Origin: Chryseobacterium daecheongense
GTDB lineage: Bacteria > Bacteroidota > Bacteroidia > Flavobacteriales > Weeksellaceae
Reading direction: 5' to 3'
Assembly (NCBI RefSeq): GCF_003729955.1
Contig: NZ_RJTX01000001.1
Location: 372,001-436,000 of the forward strand
Length of the DNA stretch: 64,000 nucleotides
Positions 8,710 to 16,932 of the stretch are shown piece by piece. Positions within the stretch are counted from its first letter, which is position 1. Every line of letters begins with the position of its first letter. Position numbers and translations under genes: made by a program. The notes under the pieces are model-generated. The model was given only the letters and a program-made list of their open reading frames with translations. It made no database searches and was not told the origin of the DNA.

Positions 8710-9717
8710 ATGAAAGAATTTTCGAAAGAGGTATACCTGAAGTGGTATGAAGATATGACAATGTGGAGAAGGTTTGAAGACAAATGCCGTTCTCTTTATC
8801 TAAAACAAAAAATCAGAGGTTTCTTACACTTGTATAACGGCCAGGAAGCTATTCCGGCAGGTTTTACCCATGCAATGGATTTAACCAAAGATAGTATGAT
8901 TACTGCTTACAGGTGCCACATCCATCCTATGGCGATGGGAGTAGATCCTAAGAGAATCATGGCGGAACTTTGCGGTAAAGCAACTGGAACGTCCGGAGGT
9001 ATGGGTGGTTCTATGCACATTTTCAGTAAAGAGCACCGTTTCTATGGAGGCCATGGTATCGTTGGAGGACAAATTCCTTTAGGAGCCGGAATCGCTTTTG
9101 CTGATAAATATTTTGACAGAAAGGCTGTCAATATCTGTTTCTTCGGAGATGGTGCGGCAAGACAAGGTTCATTACATGAAACATTCAATATGGCAATGAA
9201 CTGGAAGCTACCTGTAGTATTTGTGGTAGAGAACAACCAATATGCAATGGGAACTTCTGTAAAAAGAACAGCTAACCATGAAGATATCTATAAATTAGGT
9301 TTAGGGTATGAAATGCCTTGTCTTCCGGTAGACGCAATGGACCCGGAAAAAGTAGCAGAAGCTGCTTATGAAGCTATTGAAAGAGCAAGAAGAGGAGACG
9401 GACCTACTTTCATTGAAGCAAGAACTTACCGTTACAGAGGACATTCAATGTCTGATGCTGAACCATACAGAAGCAAAGAAGAGGTTGCTATTCATAAAAA
9501 TGATGACCCTATTGAATTGGTAAAACAAAGAATTTTAGCTAATAACTGGGCAACGGAAGAAGAATTGGAAGCTTTGGATAACAAATCAAGAGATTTTGTG
9601 GAGGAATGTATAGAATTTATGGAAAATTCTCCATATCCTACGGCAGAGAAGATCTATGAGTACGTTTACGCTCAGGAAGACTATCCGTTCTTAGATAAAT
9701 TAGAAAATAATAATTAG
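8710..9717 (+). CDS. pdhA: Pyruvate dehydrogenase E1 component, alpha subunit
   Basis: Thiamine-pyrophosphate-dependent decarboxylase subunit (335 residues) of the pyruvate dehydrogenase complex; with E1 beta it converts pyruvate to an acetyl group loaded on lipoate. The TPP-binding motif is clear: GDGAARQG at about 147-154 followed by ENNQYAMGT at about 174-182. The regulatory loop region YRYRGHSMSDAEPYR is at about 240-254. Length is typical for the E1-alpha of an alpha2beta2 enzyme. The E2 gene follows after 80 nt; E1 beta is not in this window, as is usual in Flavobacteriia. Confidence 0.97.
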   Translation: MKEFSKEVYLKWYEDMTMWRRFEDKCRSLYLKQKIRGFLHLYNGQEAIPAGFTHAMDLTKDSMITAYRCHIHPMAMGVDPKRIMAELCGKATGTSGGMGGSMHIFSKEHRFYGGHGIVGGQIPLGAGIAFADKYFDRKAVNICFFGDGAARQGSLHETFNMAMNWKLPVVFVVENNQYAMGTSVKRTANHEDIYKLGLGYEMPCLPVDAMDPEKVAEAAYEAIERARRGDGPTFIEARTYRYRGHSMSDAEPYRSKEEVAIHKNDDPIELVKQRILANNWATEEELEALDNKSRDFVEECIEFMENSPYPTAEKIYEYVYAQEDYPFLDKLENNN

Positions 9718-9797
9718 ATAATTTGAGAATTTGAAAATGAGTTAATTATTTTTAATTCTCACATCATCACATTAACAAATTATCATATTAGAAAATT
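9718..9797. repeat. Degenerate inverted repeat in the pdhA-E2 spacer
   Basis: The spacer reads as short AT-rich units: AATTTGAG/AATTTGAA-like units on the left and their rough complements (ATTCTCACATCATC, AACAAATTATCATATTAG) on the right, able to fold as an imperfect stem. It resembles the period-7 arrays at 43.26, 43.66 and 54.4-54.5 kb but is more degraded. Confidence 0.4.
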
Positions 9798-11417
9798 ATG
9801 GCAGAAGTTATTACAATGCCTCGTCTTTCCGATACAATGACGGAAGGTAAAGTGGCAAAATGGCATAAAAAAGTAGGAGATAAAGTAAAGGAAGGAGATA
9901 TTTTAGCTGAAATTGAAACAGATAAAGCGGTTCAGGATTTCGAATCTGAAATAGAAGGAACCCTTTTATACGTGGGTGTAGAAGAAGGTAATGCAGCAGC
10001 TGTAGATTCTGTTTTGGCAATTATTGGTAGTGAAGGAGAAGATATTTCCGGATTGACCGGAGAAAGCGCTCCTGCTGCATCCGGTTCTGAAGAAAAGAAA
10101 TCAGAAGAGGAATCTAAAACGGAAAACGAAACAACAAGCGTAGAACAAACTACAGCAGAAGTTCCTGCTGGCGTTGAAATTATTACCATGCCTAGACTTT
10201 CTGATACAATGACGGAAGGTAAAGTGGCGAAATGGCATAAAAATGTAGGCGATACAGTAAAAGAAGGTGATCTTCTTGCTGAAATCGAAACAGATAAAGC
10301 GGTTCAGGATTTTGAATCCGAATTCAATGGAGTGTTATTGAAGCAAGGGGTAGAAGAAGGAGGAGCTGCTCCGGTAGATTCTGTTTTGGCCATTATCGGT
10401 CCTGAAGGAACAGATGTTTCCGGAGTTGGTGCTGCTAAACCTGCTGTTCAATCTCAAGCAGAAAAACCTGCTGAACAAAAAACTGAAGCTAAGACAGAAG
10501 AAAAAACAGCTCCGGCTGCAAGCTCTTCATCTACGGACAGAGTAGCAATTTCTCCGTTAGCGAAGAAAATGGCTCAAGAAAAAGGAGTTGATATCAATGC
10601 TGTTCAAGGTTCAGGAGAAAATGGAAGAATCGTTAAAAAAGATATTGAAAATTATCAACCATCTGCAAAACCGGCAGCTTCTGCATCTGCTCCGGCTGTA
10701 AGTGCTGCTGCACAAGTTGCCGTCAACTTTGTACAGGGTGAAGATACAGAAACTCCAAACTCTCAGGTAAGAAATATTATTGCAAAACGTCTTTCCGAAA
10801 GTAAATTCACTGCTCCTCACTATTACCTGATGGTGGAGATCAATATGGATAAGGCCATTGAAGCAAGAAAAGAGATCAATTCTTTACCAGATACAAAAAT
10901 TTCTTTCAATGATATGATCATCAAAGCAACAGCGATTGCTTTAAGAAAACATCCGCAGGTGAATTCAAGCTGGGCTGGAGATAAGATCATTCATAGAGGA
11001 AATATCAATATTGGAGTAGCCGTGGCAATTCCTGACGGATTAGTAGTTCCTGTTCTAAGGAATACAGATCAGATGAGCTATACTCAAATTTCTGCTGCTG
11101 TAAAAGACATGGCTTCAAGAGCTAAATCTAAAGGTCTTAAAGCAAATGAAATGGAAGGTTCTACATTCTCTATTTCTAATTTAGGAATGTTCGGAATTGA
11201 AACCTTTACAAGTATCATCAATCAACCAAATTCTGCGATCCTTTCTGTGGGAGCAATTGTTGAGAAACCAATTGTTAAAGATGGACAGATCGTGGTTGGA
11301 AATATCATGAAACTTTCATTAGCTTGTGATCACAGAGTTGTAGATGGTGCTACAGGTGCAGAATTCTTACAAACTTTAAGAACATATCTGGAAAGTCCTT
11401 TAACTTTATTACTGTAA
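9798..11417 (+). CDS. pdhC: Pyruvate dehydrogenase E2, dihydrolipoamide acetyltransferase
   Basis: Core acetyltransferase (539 residues) of the pyruvate dehydrogenase complex. It has two lipoyl domains (about 3-78 and 131-206), each with the lipoylated Lys in ETDKAVQDFES; Ala/Pro/Glu-rich linkers; a peripheral-subunit-binding domain (about 250-287, ISPLAKKMAQEKG to GRIVKKDIE); and the catalytic domain (about 310-539) with the active-site motif DHRVVDG near 513-519. The two lipoyl domains are nearly identical over long runs, which indicates an internal duplication. It is co-directional with pdhA and ends at a strong terminator. Confidence 0.97.
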   Translation: MAEVITMPRLSDTMTEGKVAKWHKKVGDKVKEGDILAEIETDKAVQDFESEIEGTLLYVGVEEGNAAAVDSVLAIIGSEGEDISGLTGESAPAASGSEEKKSEEESKTENETTSVEQTTAEVPAGVEIITMPRLSDTMTEGKVAKWHKNVGDTVKEGDLLAEIETDKAVQDFESEFNGVLLKQGVEEGGAAPVDSVLAIIGPEGTDVSGVGAAKPAVQSQAEKPAEQKTEAKTEEKTAPAASSSSTDRVAISPLAKKMAQEKGVDINAVQGSGENGRIVKKDIENYQPSAKPAASASAPAVSAAAQVAVNFVQGEDTETPNSQVRNIIAKRLSESKFTAPHYYLMVEINMDKAIEARKEINSLPDTKISFNDMIIKATAIALRKHPQVNSSWAGDKIIHRGNINIGVAVAIPDGLVVPVLRNTDQMSYTQISAAVKDMASRAKSKGLKANEMEGSTFSISNLGMFGIETFTSIINQPNSAILSVGAIVEKPIVKDGQIVVGNIMKLSLACDHRVVDGATGAEFLQTLRTYLESPLTLLL

Positions 11418-11438
11418 CGATCTAGTATATAGTATATT

Positions 11439-11466
11439 AAACCTCTCACTTCGAGAGGTTTTTTTA
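11439..11466 (+). terminator. Terminator after pdh genes
   Basis: A 9-bp perfect stem (AAACCTCTC / GAGAGGTTT) with a 5-nt loop and a T-rich tail, 21 nt after the E2 stop. Confidence 0.9.
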
Positions 11467-11507
11467 TTGTTTTTATTTTTAAAATTTCAAAATTATCGCT
11501 TACTTTC

Positions 11508-11541
11508 TTGCTCGAATTTCAAAATCAATTTAGTATTTTTG
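11508..11541 (+). promoter_or_regulatory. Candidate lolD promoter, possibly leaderless
   Basis: TTG at 11508-11510, 23 nt, then TATTTTTG at 11534-11541, a perfect TANNTTTG box. The ATG begins at 11546, so a start site about 5-7 nt after the box would give an mRNA with little or no leader. Confidence 0.4.
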
Positions 11542-11545
11542 AATT

Positions 11546-12214
11546 ATGATTAAAGCAAGGAATATCCATAAGTCTTATGGGAATTTGGAAGTATTAAAAG
11601 GTGTTGACATCCACATAAAAGTTGGAGAAGTTGTATCTATTGTAGGAGAATCCGGTGCAGGAAAATCGACACTTTTACAGATATTAGGTACATTGGATCA
11701 ACCTACAAACTCTAAGCAGAATGATACTGAAATAACTATTGCAGGTGAATCCTTCATCAATATGAATGATAAGCAACTTTCTAAATTCCGAAATCAAAAT
11801 ATTGGTTTTGTATTTCAGTTTCACCAATTACTTCCTGAGTTTACAGCTTTAGAAAACGTTCTGCTTCCTACGAAAATTGCAGGTACCAGCGAAAAAGAAG
11901 CTATTGAAAAAGCCTATGCATTATTCGAAGACTTAAGAATTGAACAAAGATTGCATCATAAACCTAACCAATTATCAGGTGGTGAAGCACAGAGAGTAGC
12001 AGTCGCAAGAGCTTTGATCAATTCCCCGAAAATCATTTTTGCAGATGAACCTACAGGAAATCTGGATTCAAAAAATGCAGATGACCTTCACCGATTATTT
12101 TTTGATTTAAGAGACAAATATGACCAAACCTTCGTGATCGTTACCCATAACCCGAATCTTGCTGAAATTACAGACAGAAAGCTGGTGATGAAGGATGGTA
12201 TGATCATCGAGTAA
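11546..12214 (+). CDS. lolD: LolD-type ABC transporter ATP-binding protein
   Basis: ATPase of the MacB/LolD group (222 residues), expected to power release of lipoproteins from the inner membrane with a LolCE-type partner. Walker A is GESGAGKST (about 36-44), the signature LSGGEAQR is at about 148-155, and Walker B with the lineage-typical DEPTGNLDS follows at about 170-178. No permease gene is adjacent, which is common in Flavobacteriia. It heads a run of plus-strand genes with small gaps (next gene 13 nt away). Confidence 0.87.
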   Translation: MIKARNIHKSYGNLEVLKGVDIHIKVGEVVSIVGESGAGKSTLLQILGTLDQPTNSKQNDTEITIAGESFINMNDKQLSKFRNQNIGFVFQFHQLLPEFTALENVLLPTKIAGTSEKEAIEKAYALFEDLRIEQRLHHKPNQLSGGEAQRVAVARALINSPKIIFADEPTGNLDSKNADDLHRLFFDLRDKYDQTFVIVTHNPNLAEITDRKLVMKDGMIIE

Positions 12215-12227
12215 AACACACTTTCTG

Positions 12228-12803
12228 ATGATGAAACAGTTATTTTTTCTATTCCTTATTATTGTTTCCTGTTCTAAAGTTGAGTCTCAGGAAAATGCTG
12301 TTGATCTGCCCCAATCAAAGGTTTCAGAGATTAGAAGTTTTATAAAAGGAAGAAATTATAATCAGGATCTGGCTTTTTTCATTAATTTTAAAATTCATTC
12401 AGGAAAATATCGTTACTTCGTTTATGATTTAAAGAATGATAAAATCCTACAGAAAGCAATAGTTTCCCATGGTTCAGGCTCTGTAATTCAAAATTCAAAA
12501 GAACTTAGATTCAGTAATGTAGAAGGTTCTTACCAATCCTCTCTAGGGAAATATGAGATTAAGGAAAGTTATATTGGGAAATTCGGAAAGTCTTACCGCT
12601 TAAACGGACTGGAAAGTACAAACAATAATGCTTTGCAAAGAGCCATAGTCCTACATTCTTATAGCTGTATTCCGGATATTGAATCTCAAAATCCGGCATG
12701 TTTAAGTTTAGGATGCCCTATGCTTTCTGCCAATGCCTTTAATCAGACCGCAAAATATATAGACCAATCGAAACAGCCGATTATTCTTTACGCATTTTAT
12801 TAG
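12228..12803 (+). CDS. Lipoprotein with L,D-transpeptidase-like (YkuD_2) domain
   Basis: A 191-residue predicted lipoprotein (lipobox IIVSC, Cys about 16). The body matches the murein L,D-transpeptidase catalytic-like YkuD_2 family: the HGSGSV segment at about 84-89, the catalytic-region His in IVLHSYS (about 143) and the nucleophile in SLGCPML (Cys about 163). It may act on peptidoglycan cross-links, though this branch has not been tested to my knowledge. It lies 13 nt after lolD and 24 nt before radC. Confidence 0.8.
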   Translation: MMKQLFFLFLIIVSCSKVESQENAVDLPQSKVSEIRSFIKGRNYNQDLAFFINFKIHSGKYRYFVYDLKNDKILQKAIVSHGSGSVIQNSKELRFSNVEGSYQSSLGKYEIKESYIGKFGKSYRLNGLESTNNNALQRAIVLHSYSCIPDIESQNPACLSLGCPMLSANAFNQTAKYIDQSKQPIILYAFY

Positions 12804-12827
12804 CCCTCATTATCAAAAACACAAATT

Positions 12828-13505
12828 ATGACCATCAAATTCCTTGCACAAGACGATAGACCCAGAGAAAAATTTTTACTTAAAGGAAAAGGTTCTCTTT
12901 CAAATTCAGAACTTCTTGCTATCATTATGGGAAGCGGAAGCAAAGATGAATCTGCTTTGGAGCTGGCCAGAAAAATACTAATTTCAGTGGGAAATAACTG
13001 GAATCAACTGAGTTTACTTTCCGTGAAAGATCTGATGAAATTTAAAGGAGTAGGTGAAGTAAAAGCCATTTCTATTGCTACAGCTTTAGAGATCGGACGA
13101 AGGAGAGCGGGCCAGGAAGTTTCTGAAAAACCTACTATTTCGAATAGTGATGATGCTTATCAGGTATTTAAAAACCAATTGTCGGATTTACGGGCAGAGG
13201 AATTCTGGGCGGTTTTTGTAAATCAAAGCAACAAAATAGTTCATCTTTCCAAATTAACACAAGGAGGGATCAGTCAATCCATTGTTGATATAAGGATTTT
13301 ATTCAAAACAGCTTTAGATCATTTTGCTACAGGAATTATTATTGCCCATAATCATCCTTCAGGAAGTTTGAAACCCAGCAGAGAAGATATTAATATTACC
13401 AAGAAAATAAAAGAAGCCGGAGAATTTTTAAACGTTCAGCTTTTAGATCATTTGATTATAACACAAAATTCCTATTTTAGTTTCTCAGACGAAGGATTAT
13501 TATGA
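12828..13505 (+). CDS. radC: RadC-family JAB-domain protein
   Basis: A 225-residue protein with a helix-hairpin-helix N-terminal part (about 40-80, LMKFKGVGEVKAISIATALEI in the family position) and the MPN/JAB metal site: HNHPSG at about 174-179 followed by SREDINIT with the distal Asp. The domain order and length are normal for RadC. Its role in repair is disputed and the biochemical activity is unknown. The stop overlaps the start of the next gene by 4 bp (ATGA), so the pair is probably coupled. Confidence 0.92.
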   Translation: MTIKFLAQDDRPREKFLLKGKGSLSNSELLAIIMGSGSKDESALELARKILISVGNNWNQLSLLSVKDLMKFKGVGEVKAISIATALEIGRRRAGQEVSEKPTISNSDDAYQVFKNQLSDLRAEEFWAVFVNQSNKIVHLSKLTQGGISQSIVDIRILFKTALDHFATGIIIAHNHPSGSLKPSREDINITKKIKEAGEFLNVQLLDHLIITQNSYFSFSDEGLL

Positions 13506-14404
13506 TCAGAAGACTAAAATACCATGAAATTGATTTCAAAAAATATTCGGAATGCCTGGAAAACTCGGAGCAGAAGAAATACTCTGCTTCCAAAGACTTT
13601 CTGGATATCACCTCTGGGAAGCAATGGGAAATTTTAGTGTATAATGATTATGAAGCCGTAATGCCGGTTCCTTTTATCAAAAAAGGAGGATTAAAAATTG
13701 TTGTAAATCCTAAACTCTGCCAACAGCTAGGCATTTTTTCAAAAGCAGATAATATTCAGATCAATGATTTGTTTTTGAATTTTTTTGAAAGAAAATATAA
13801 CATTTGGTATTATGCGTTCAATGACTCAAATACATTCAGTGAGTCATTAAAACAAAGGAAAAATTTCCTTATTTTTCCAGAATCTTATGAAACAGTAAGG
13901 CAAAGATATTCACCCAAAAGAAAAAGAAAATTAAGACTGGATGAAGAAGTGATTGCCAAATCTGAAGTCCGGGAAGTCCGTTTGGAAGAAATATGGGATT
14001 TCATTGCCAAAAGCATGATCGGTGCAAAAAATCAGGAAGATAAAAAAGCTTTTTTGCAACTGTTTCTGGACTTTGAGAAAGCCGGATATCTGAAAACTAC
14101 GGCTTTTTTCTATGACAATGCCGTGATTAATGCTATTGCTGTATTCTATGATGAAAAAACGGTAGTTCTTTTAGGAACTTTTAATAATAAGGACTTTGTA
14201 AAACTTTCCGGGTCATCAGTCATTATAGATCACGTTATTTCAAAAAATATTGACAGCAGGGTTTTTGATTTTGAGGGAAGTGAAGTTCCTGCTATTGAGG
14301 AGTTTTTCAGAGGTTTTCGTCCGGAACTTAAACCTTATCCAATTATCCAATATTCGAAAAAATCACTCATAAAACAAGTATTGGGTTTAAAGAAATTTGT
14401 ATAA
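13502..14404 (+). CDS. GNAT/FemAB-like acyltransferase-fold protein
   Basis: A 300-residue cytoplasmic protein, not assigned to a characterised enzyme. The C-terminal half (about 150-280) has the look of a GNAT/FemAB-type fold common in Bacteroidota, with FDFEGSEVPAIEEFFRGF followed by a Pro-rich step, the usual end of that family. The N-terminal half may be a second degenerate acyltransferase lobe. Translation is probably coupled to radC through the ATGA overlap. A link to peptidoglycan or surface-peptide building would be inference. Confidence 0.7.
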   Translation: MIRRLKYHEIDFKKYSECLENSEQKKYSASKDFLDITSGKQWEILVYNDYEAVMPVPFIKKGGLKIVVNPKLCQQLGIFSKADNIQINDLFLNFFERKYNIWYYAFNDSNTFSESLKQRKNFLIFPESYETVRQRYSPKRKRKLRLDEEVIAKSEVREVRLEEIWDFIAKSMIGAKNQEDKKAFLQLFLDFEKAGYLKTTAFFYDNAVINAIAVFYDEKTVVLLGTFNNKDFVKLSGSSVIIDHVISKNIDSRVFDFEGSEVPAIEEFFRGFRPELKPYPIIQYSKKSLIKQVLGLKKFV

Positions 14405-14428
14405 GCTGAAGTTTTTAATTTACTCTTT

Positions 14429-15580
14429 ATGAAAAAAGGAATTGCTTATTTGATACTGTCTCTCTATACATTGATCATGTCTTATTATTTGTATACCCAT
14501 CAATATTACAATGCGGATATTGAAGCCTATATGGGATTGGTTTATAAGGCAAATCATCCGGAGATGAAGATTGAAGAAATTCATCATAAAGTATATACTG
14601 AGCTGAAAGATAAAAACCCAAAACTTTTCGAAGTGAGTGTTGGAAGAGAAGAAGAGGCTATAGGAGAGAATTCCTATTATAAAACCTTATCGGAAAACCC
14701 TAAAGCATATGAAGAAGAATTACAGCTATTTTCCGTGAAACCATTTTATAATTTCATTAATTCTATATTTTTTAAAATGGGCTTTCCGGCTTCTACATCT
14801 ACTTTCCTGATTACAATTATTTCTTATATCCTCATTGTATTCCTGATTTTTGTTTTTTTATCACAAATCCTGAAAAGCAATTTTTTGGCTTTGACGTTAA
14901 CACTTTTATTATCATTGTTCAAACCACTGCTGGATACTTCCCGTCACGCAACACCAGATGCTTTATCCTGTATACTTTTATTGCTTAGTATTTATTTTGT
15001 GGCAAGAAAGCGGAATTTATTTGTGGCAACCGTTTTGGGGATGCTTTGCATTCTGACGCGTCCGGAATATTTTATCTTTTATATCCTTTCACTAGTGGTA
15101 CTTTATATCTTTAAAAATGAATTTAGAATTAAAACAAAGGAACTGTTTTTCTCATTGATATATTTGTTCTTGTCTTTTGCTCTAATCCAATATTTCAATC
15201 AGATCCCATGGTCTGTTCTGTTTATGAACCAGTTCACTAAAGTTCAGATATATCCTATTTCGAACCCGGACCCATTTAATTTCCATGAATATGTATCTTT
15301 TGTAAAAAGTAAGATCTTTTTTGAATTCAACACCTCTTATTTTGTATTGTTAGCTATTTTTATTATCGTTATCGCAGATTATAAGCTGGTGTTGAAGAAA
15401 AATCCAAAAACTATACTATTCCTGAGTTTTATGGGGATTATTTATCTCACCGTTTTTATCAGATTTTTACTATTCCCGATTTTAGTGAACAGAATGATGG
15501 TAGGCTTTTATTTAGTGATTATTTTATCGTTAATAGCTTATCAAAGCTCTAAAAAAGAAATCATTCAAAGCCTGCCTTAA
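14429..15580 (+). CDS. Polytopic membrane protein, possibly GT-C-like
   Basis: A 383-residue membrane protein with one helix at residues 4-22, a large outside loop (about 23-115), then about eight to nine helices. The loop begins YYNADIEAYMG; an Asp in the first outer loop is a feature of GT-C glycosyltransferases, and the overall plan fits, but no diagnostic motif was recognised. It lies 24 nt after the GNAT/FemAB gene and 35 nt before the next. I would call it a hypothetical conserved membrane protein. Confidence 0.6.
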   Translation: MKKGIAYLILSLYTLIMSYYLYTHQYYNADIEAYMGLVYKANHPEMKIEEIHHKVYTELKDKNPKLFEVSVGREEEAIGENSYYKTLSENPKAYEEELQLFSVKPFYNFINSIFFKMGFPASTSTFLITIISYILIVFLIFVFLSQILKSNFLALTLTLLLSLFKPLLDTSRHATPDALSCILLLLSIYFVARKRNLFVATVLGMLCILTRPEYFIFYILSLVVLYIFKNEFRIKTKELFFSLIYLFLSFALIQYFNQIPWSVLFMNQFTKVQIYPISNPDPFNFHEYVSFVKSKIFFEFNTSYFVLLAIFIIVIADYKLVLKKNPKTILFLSFMGIIYLTVFIRFLLFPILVNRMMVGFYLVIILSLIAYQSSKKEIIQSLP

Positions 15581-15596
15581 ATTATAAAATTATCAC

Positions 15597-15604
15597 TAAT
15601 TTTG
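15597..15604 (+). promoter_or_regulatory. Candidate -7 box
   Basis: TAATTTTG matches TANNTTTG, 11 nt before the ATG at 15616, so the transcript leader would be very short. No clear upstream TTG was found. Confidence 0.3.
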
Positions 15605-15615
15605 CATCCTAAATT

Positions 15616-16128
15616 ATGACAAGTTTTTCAGGATATTTACCGTATGCATTTGCATTAATTATTGCAATTCCTTTTCTGGTTTTGCTGAGACAATTTGTAT
15701 ATACTTATATCAACCTAAAGAATCAGGAAATAAAGCTTCTTTCAGTGAAATCTAACTCTGAAAATAAAACTCATTCTTATGAAAGAATGACTCTTTTTTT
15801 AGAGAGAATGAAACCTTCTAATCTTATCCAGCGATTTGATAAAGGGTTGGCCGTTCATGAATTCATTTTTCTTACTGAAAAATCCATTAATGAAGAATTT
15901 GAATACAATTCTTCCCAACAGCTTTATTTAACAAAAAATTCATGGCAGAATATTGTTGATTCTAAAAATGCAGTCATAGATTTGCTTCACAAAACATATG
16001 AAAGCTTAAACAATAATCCTGATCTGGACGAATTTAAGACCGTTTTCATCATGAATTATATGAATGGTGAAGATTATATTGCTGCCACTATTGAAGACTT
16101 GAGAAGAGAAATTTTAATAATTGCTTAA
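15616..16128 (+). CDS. Conserved hypothetical, single N-terminal helix
   Basis: A 170-residue protein with one N-terminal membrane helix (about 9-30, with PFLVLLRQFVY at its end) and a mostly helical acidic cytoplasmic part. I recognise no domain, though the sequence has the style of a conserved Flavobacteriia hypothetical. It lies 23 nt upstream of ppa on the same strand, so it may be co-transcribed with it. Confidence 0.62.
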   Translation: MTSFSGYLPYAFALIIAIPFLVLLRQFVYTYINLKNQEIKLLSVKSNSENKTHSYERMTLFLERMKPSNLIQRFDKGLAVHEFIFLTEKSINEEFEYNSSQQLYLTKNSWQNIVDSKNAVIDLLHKTYESLNNNPDLDEFKTVFIMNYMNGEDYIAATIEDLRREILIIA

Positions 16129-16151
16129 TTAAAAAATAAAACAGATAGATA

Positions 16152-16763
16152 ATGATTCCAAATTTTAAAGCACATCCATGGCATGGTATTTCTGCGGGAG
16201 AAGATGTGCCAAATGTTGTAAATGTATTTGTAGAAATTGTTCCTTCAGATACCATTAAATATGAAGTTGATAAAGAAACAGGATATTTGAAAGTAGACAG
16301 GCCTCAGAAGTTCTCTAATATTATTCCTGCATTATACGGATTTGTTCCAAGAACCTATTGCCACGATGAAGTAAAGAGATTAGCTGTTGAAAGTGGTGCT
16401 GATGATGTAACGATGGGAGATCATGACCCATTGGATATCTGTGTGTTAAGCTCACATAATATTCACTCAGGGGGAATGTTGATGGAAGCTATTCCAATCG
16501 GAGGATTTAAAATGATCGATGGAGGAGAAGCGGATGATAAAATTGTTGCTGTAATGGTAGGAGATCACGCTTTCGGCCACTTCAGAGATATCGCTGAATT
16601 GCCTGAAGCTGAAGTAAGAAGATTGATGCACTACTTCCTGACGTATAAAAACTTACCGGATGAACCTGCAAAATGTAGAATTCATGAAGTATACGGAGCA
16701 GAACATGCTAAAAAAGTGATCAAAGCTTCACAAAAAGATTATGCCAACAAATTCGGAGGATAA
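16152..16763 (+). CDS. ppa: Soluble inorganic pyrophosphatase (family I)
   Basis: Hydrolyses pyrophosphate to phosphate in the cytoplasm and so drives biosynthetic reactions forward. The family I metal-site motif is DHDPLDICV (about 94-102), with further acidic ligands in the preceding YGFVPRTYCHDE region (about 62-73) and GDHAFGHFRDI (about 138-148). Length (203 residues) is normal for bacterial family I enzymes. The next gene encodes a membrane pyrophosphatase, so two enzymes for the same substrate are neighbours, separated by a terminator. Confidence 0.95.
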   Translation: MIPNFKAHPWHGISAGEDVPNVVNVFVEIVPSDTIKYEVDKETGYLKVDRPQKFSNIIPALYGFVPRTYCHDEVKRLAVESGADDVTMGDHDPLDICVLSSHNIHSGGMLMEAIPIGGFKMIDGGEADDKIVAVMVGDHAFGHFRDIAELPEAEVRRLMHYFLTYKNLPDEPAKCRIHEVYGAEHAKKVIKASQKDYANKFGG

Positions 16764-16787
16764 TGGATTTCTTTTTTGAAAAATATA

Positions 16788-16818
16788 AAGGATAAATGGA
16801 GACATTTATCCTTTTTTA
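16788..16818 (+). terminator. Terminator after ppa
   Basis: An 11-bp perfect stem (AAGGATAAATG / CATTTATCCTT) with a 4-nt loop and a T tail. It separates ppa from the membrane pyrophosphatase gene. Confidence 0.88.
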
Positions 16819-16932
16819 TTGGATAAAACCAGGGTTTTAAAATATAATTTTTGCAGAGTTATAATATTTTTGACAATATCATGAGAATTATTTATTATAT
16901 TTAGTTCTCTATTACCGAAAAAATATTAAACT

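Noticed and set aside
8585..8761. Longer start for the PAP2-like protein
   Set aside because: The extra residues overlap the pdhA start region and have no family support; the ATG at 8584 gives a normal membrane protein.
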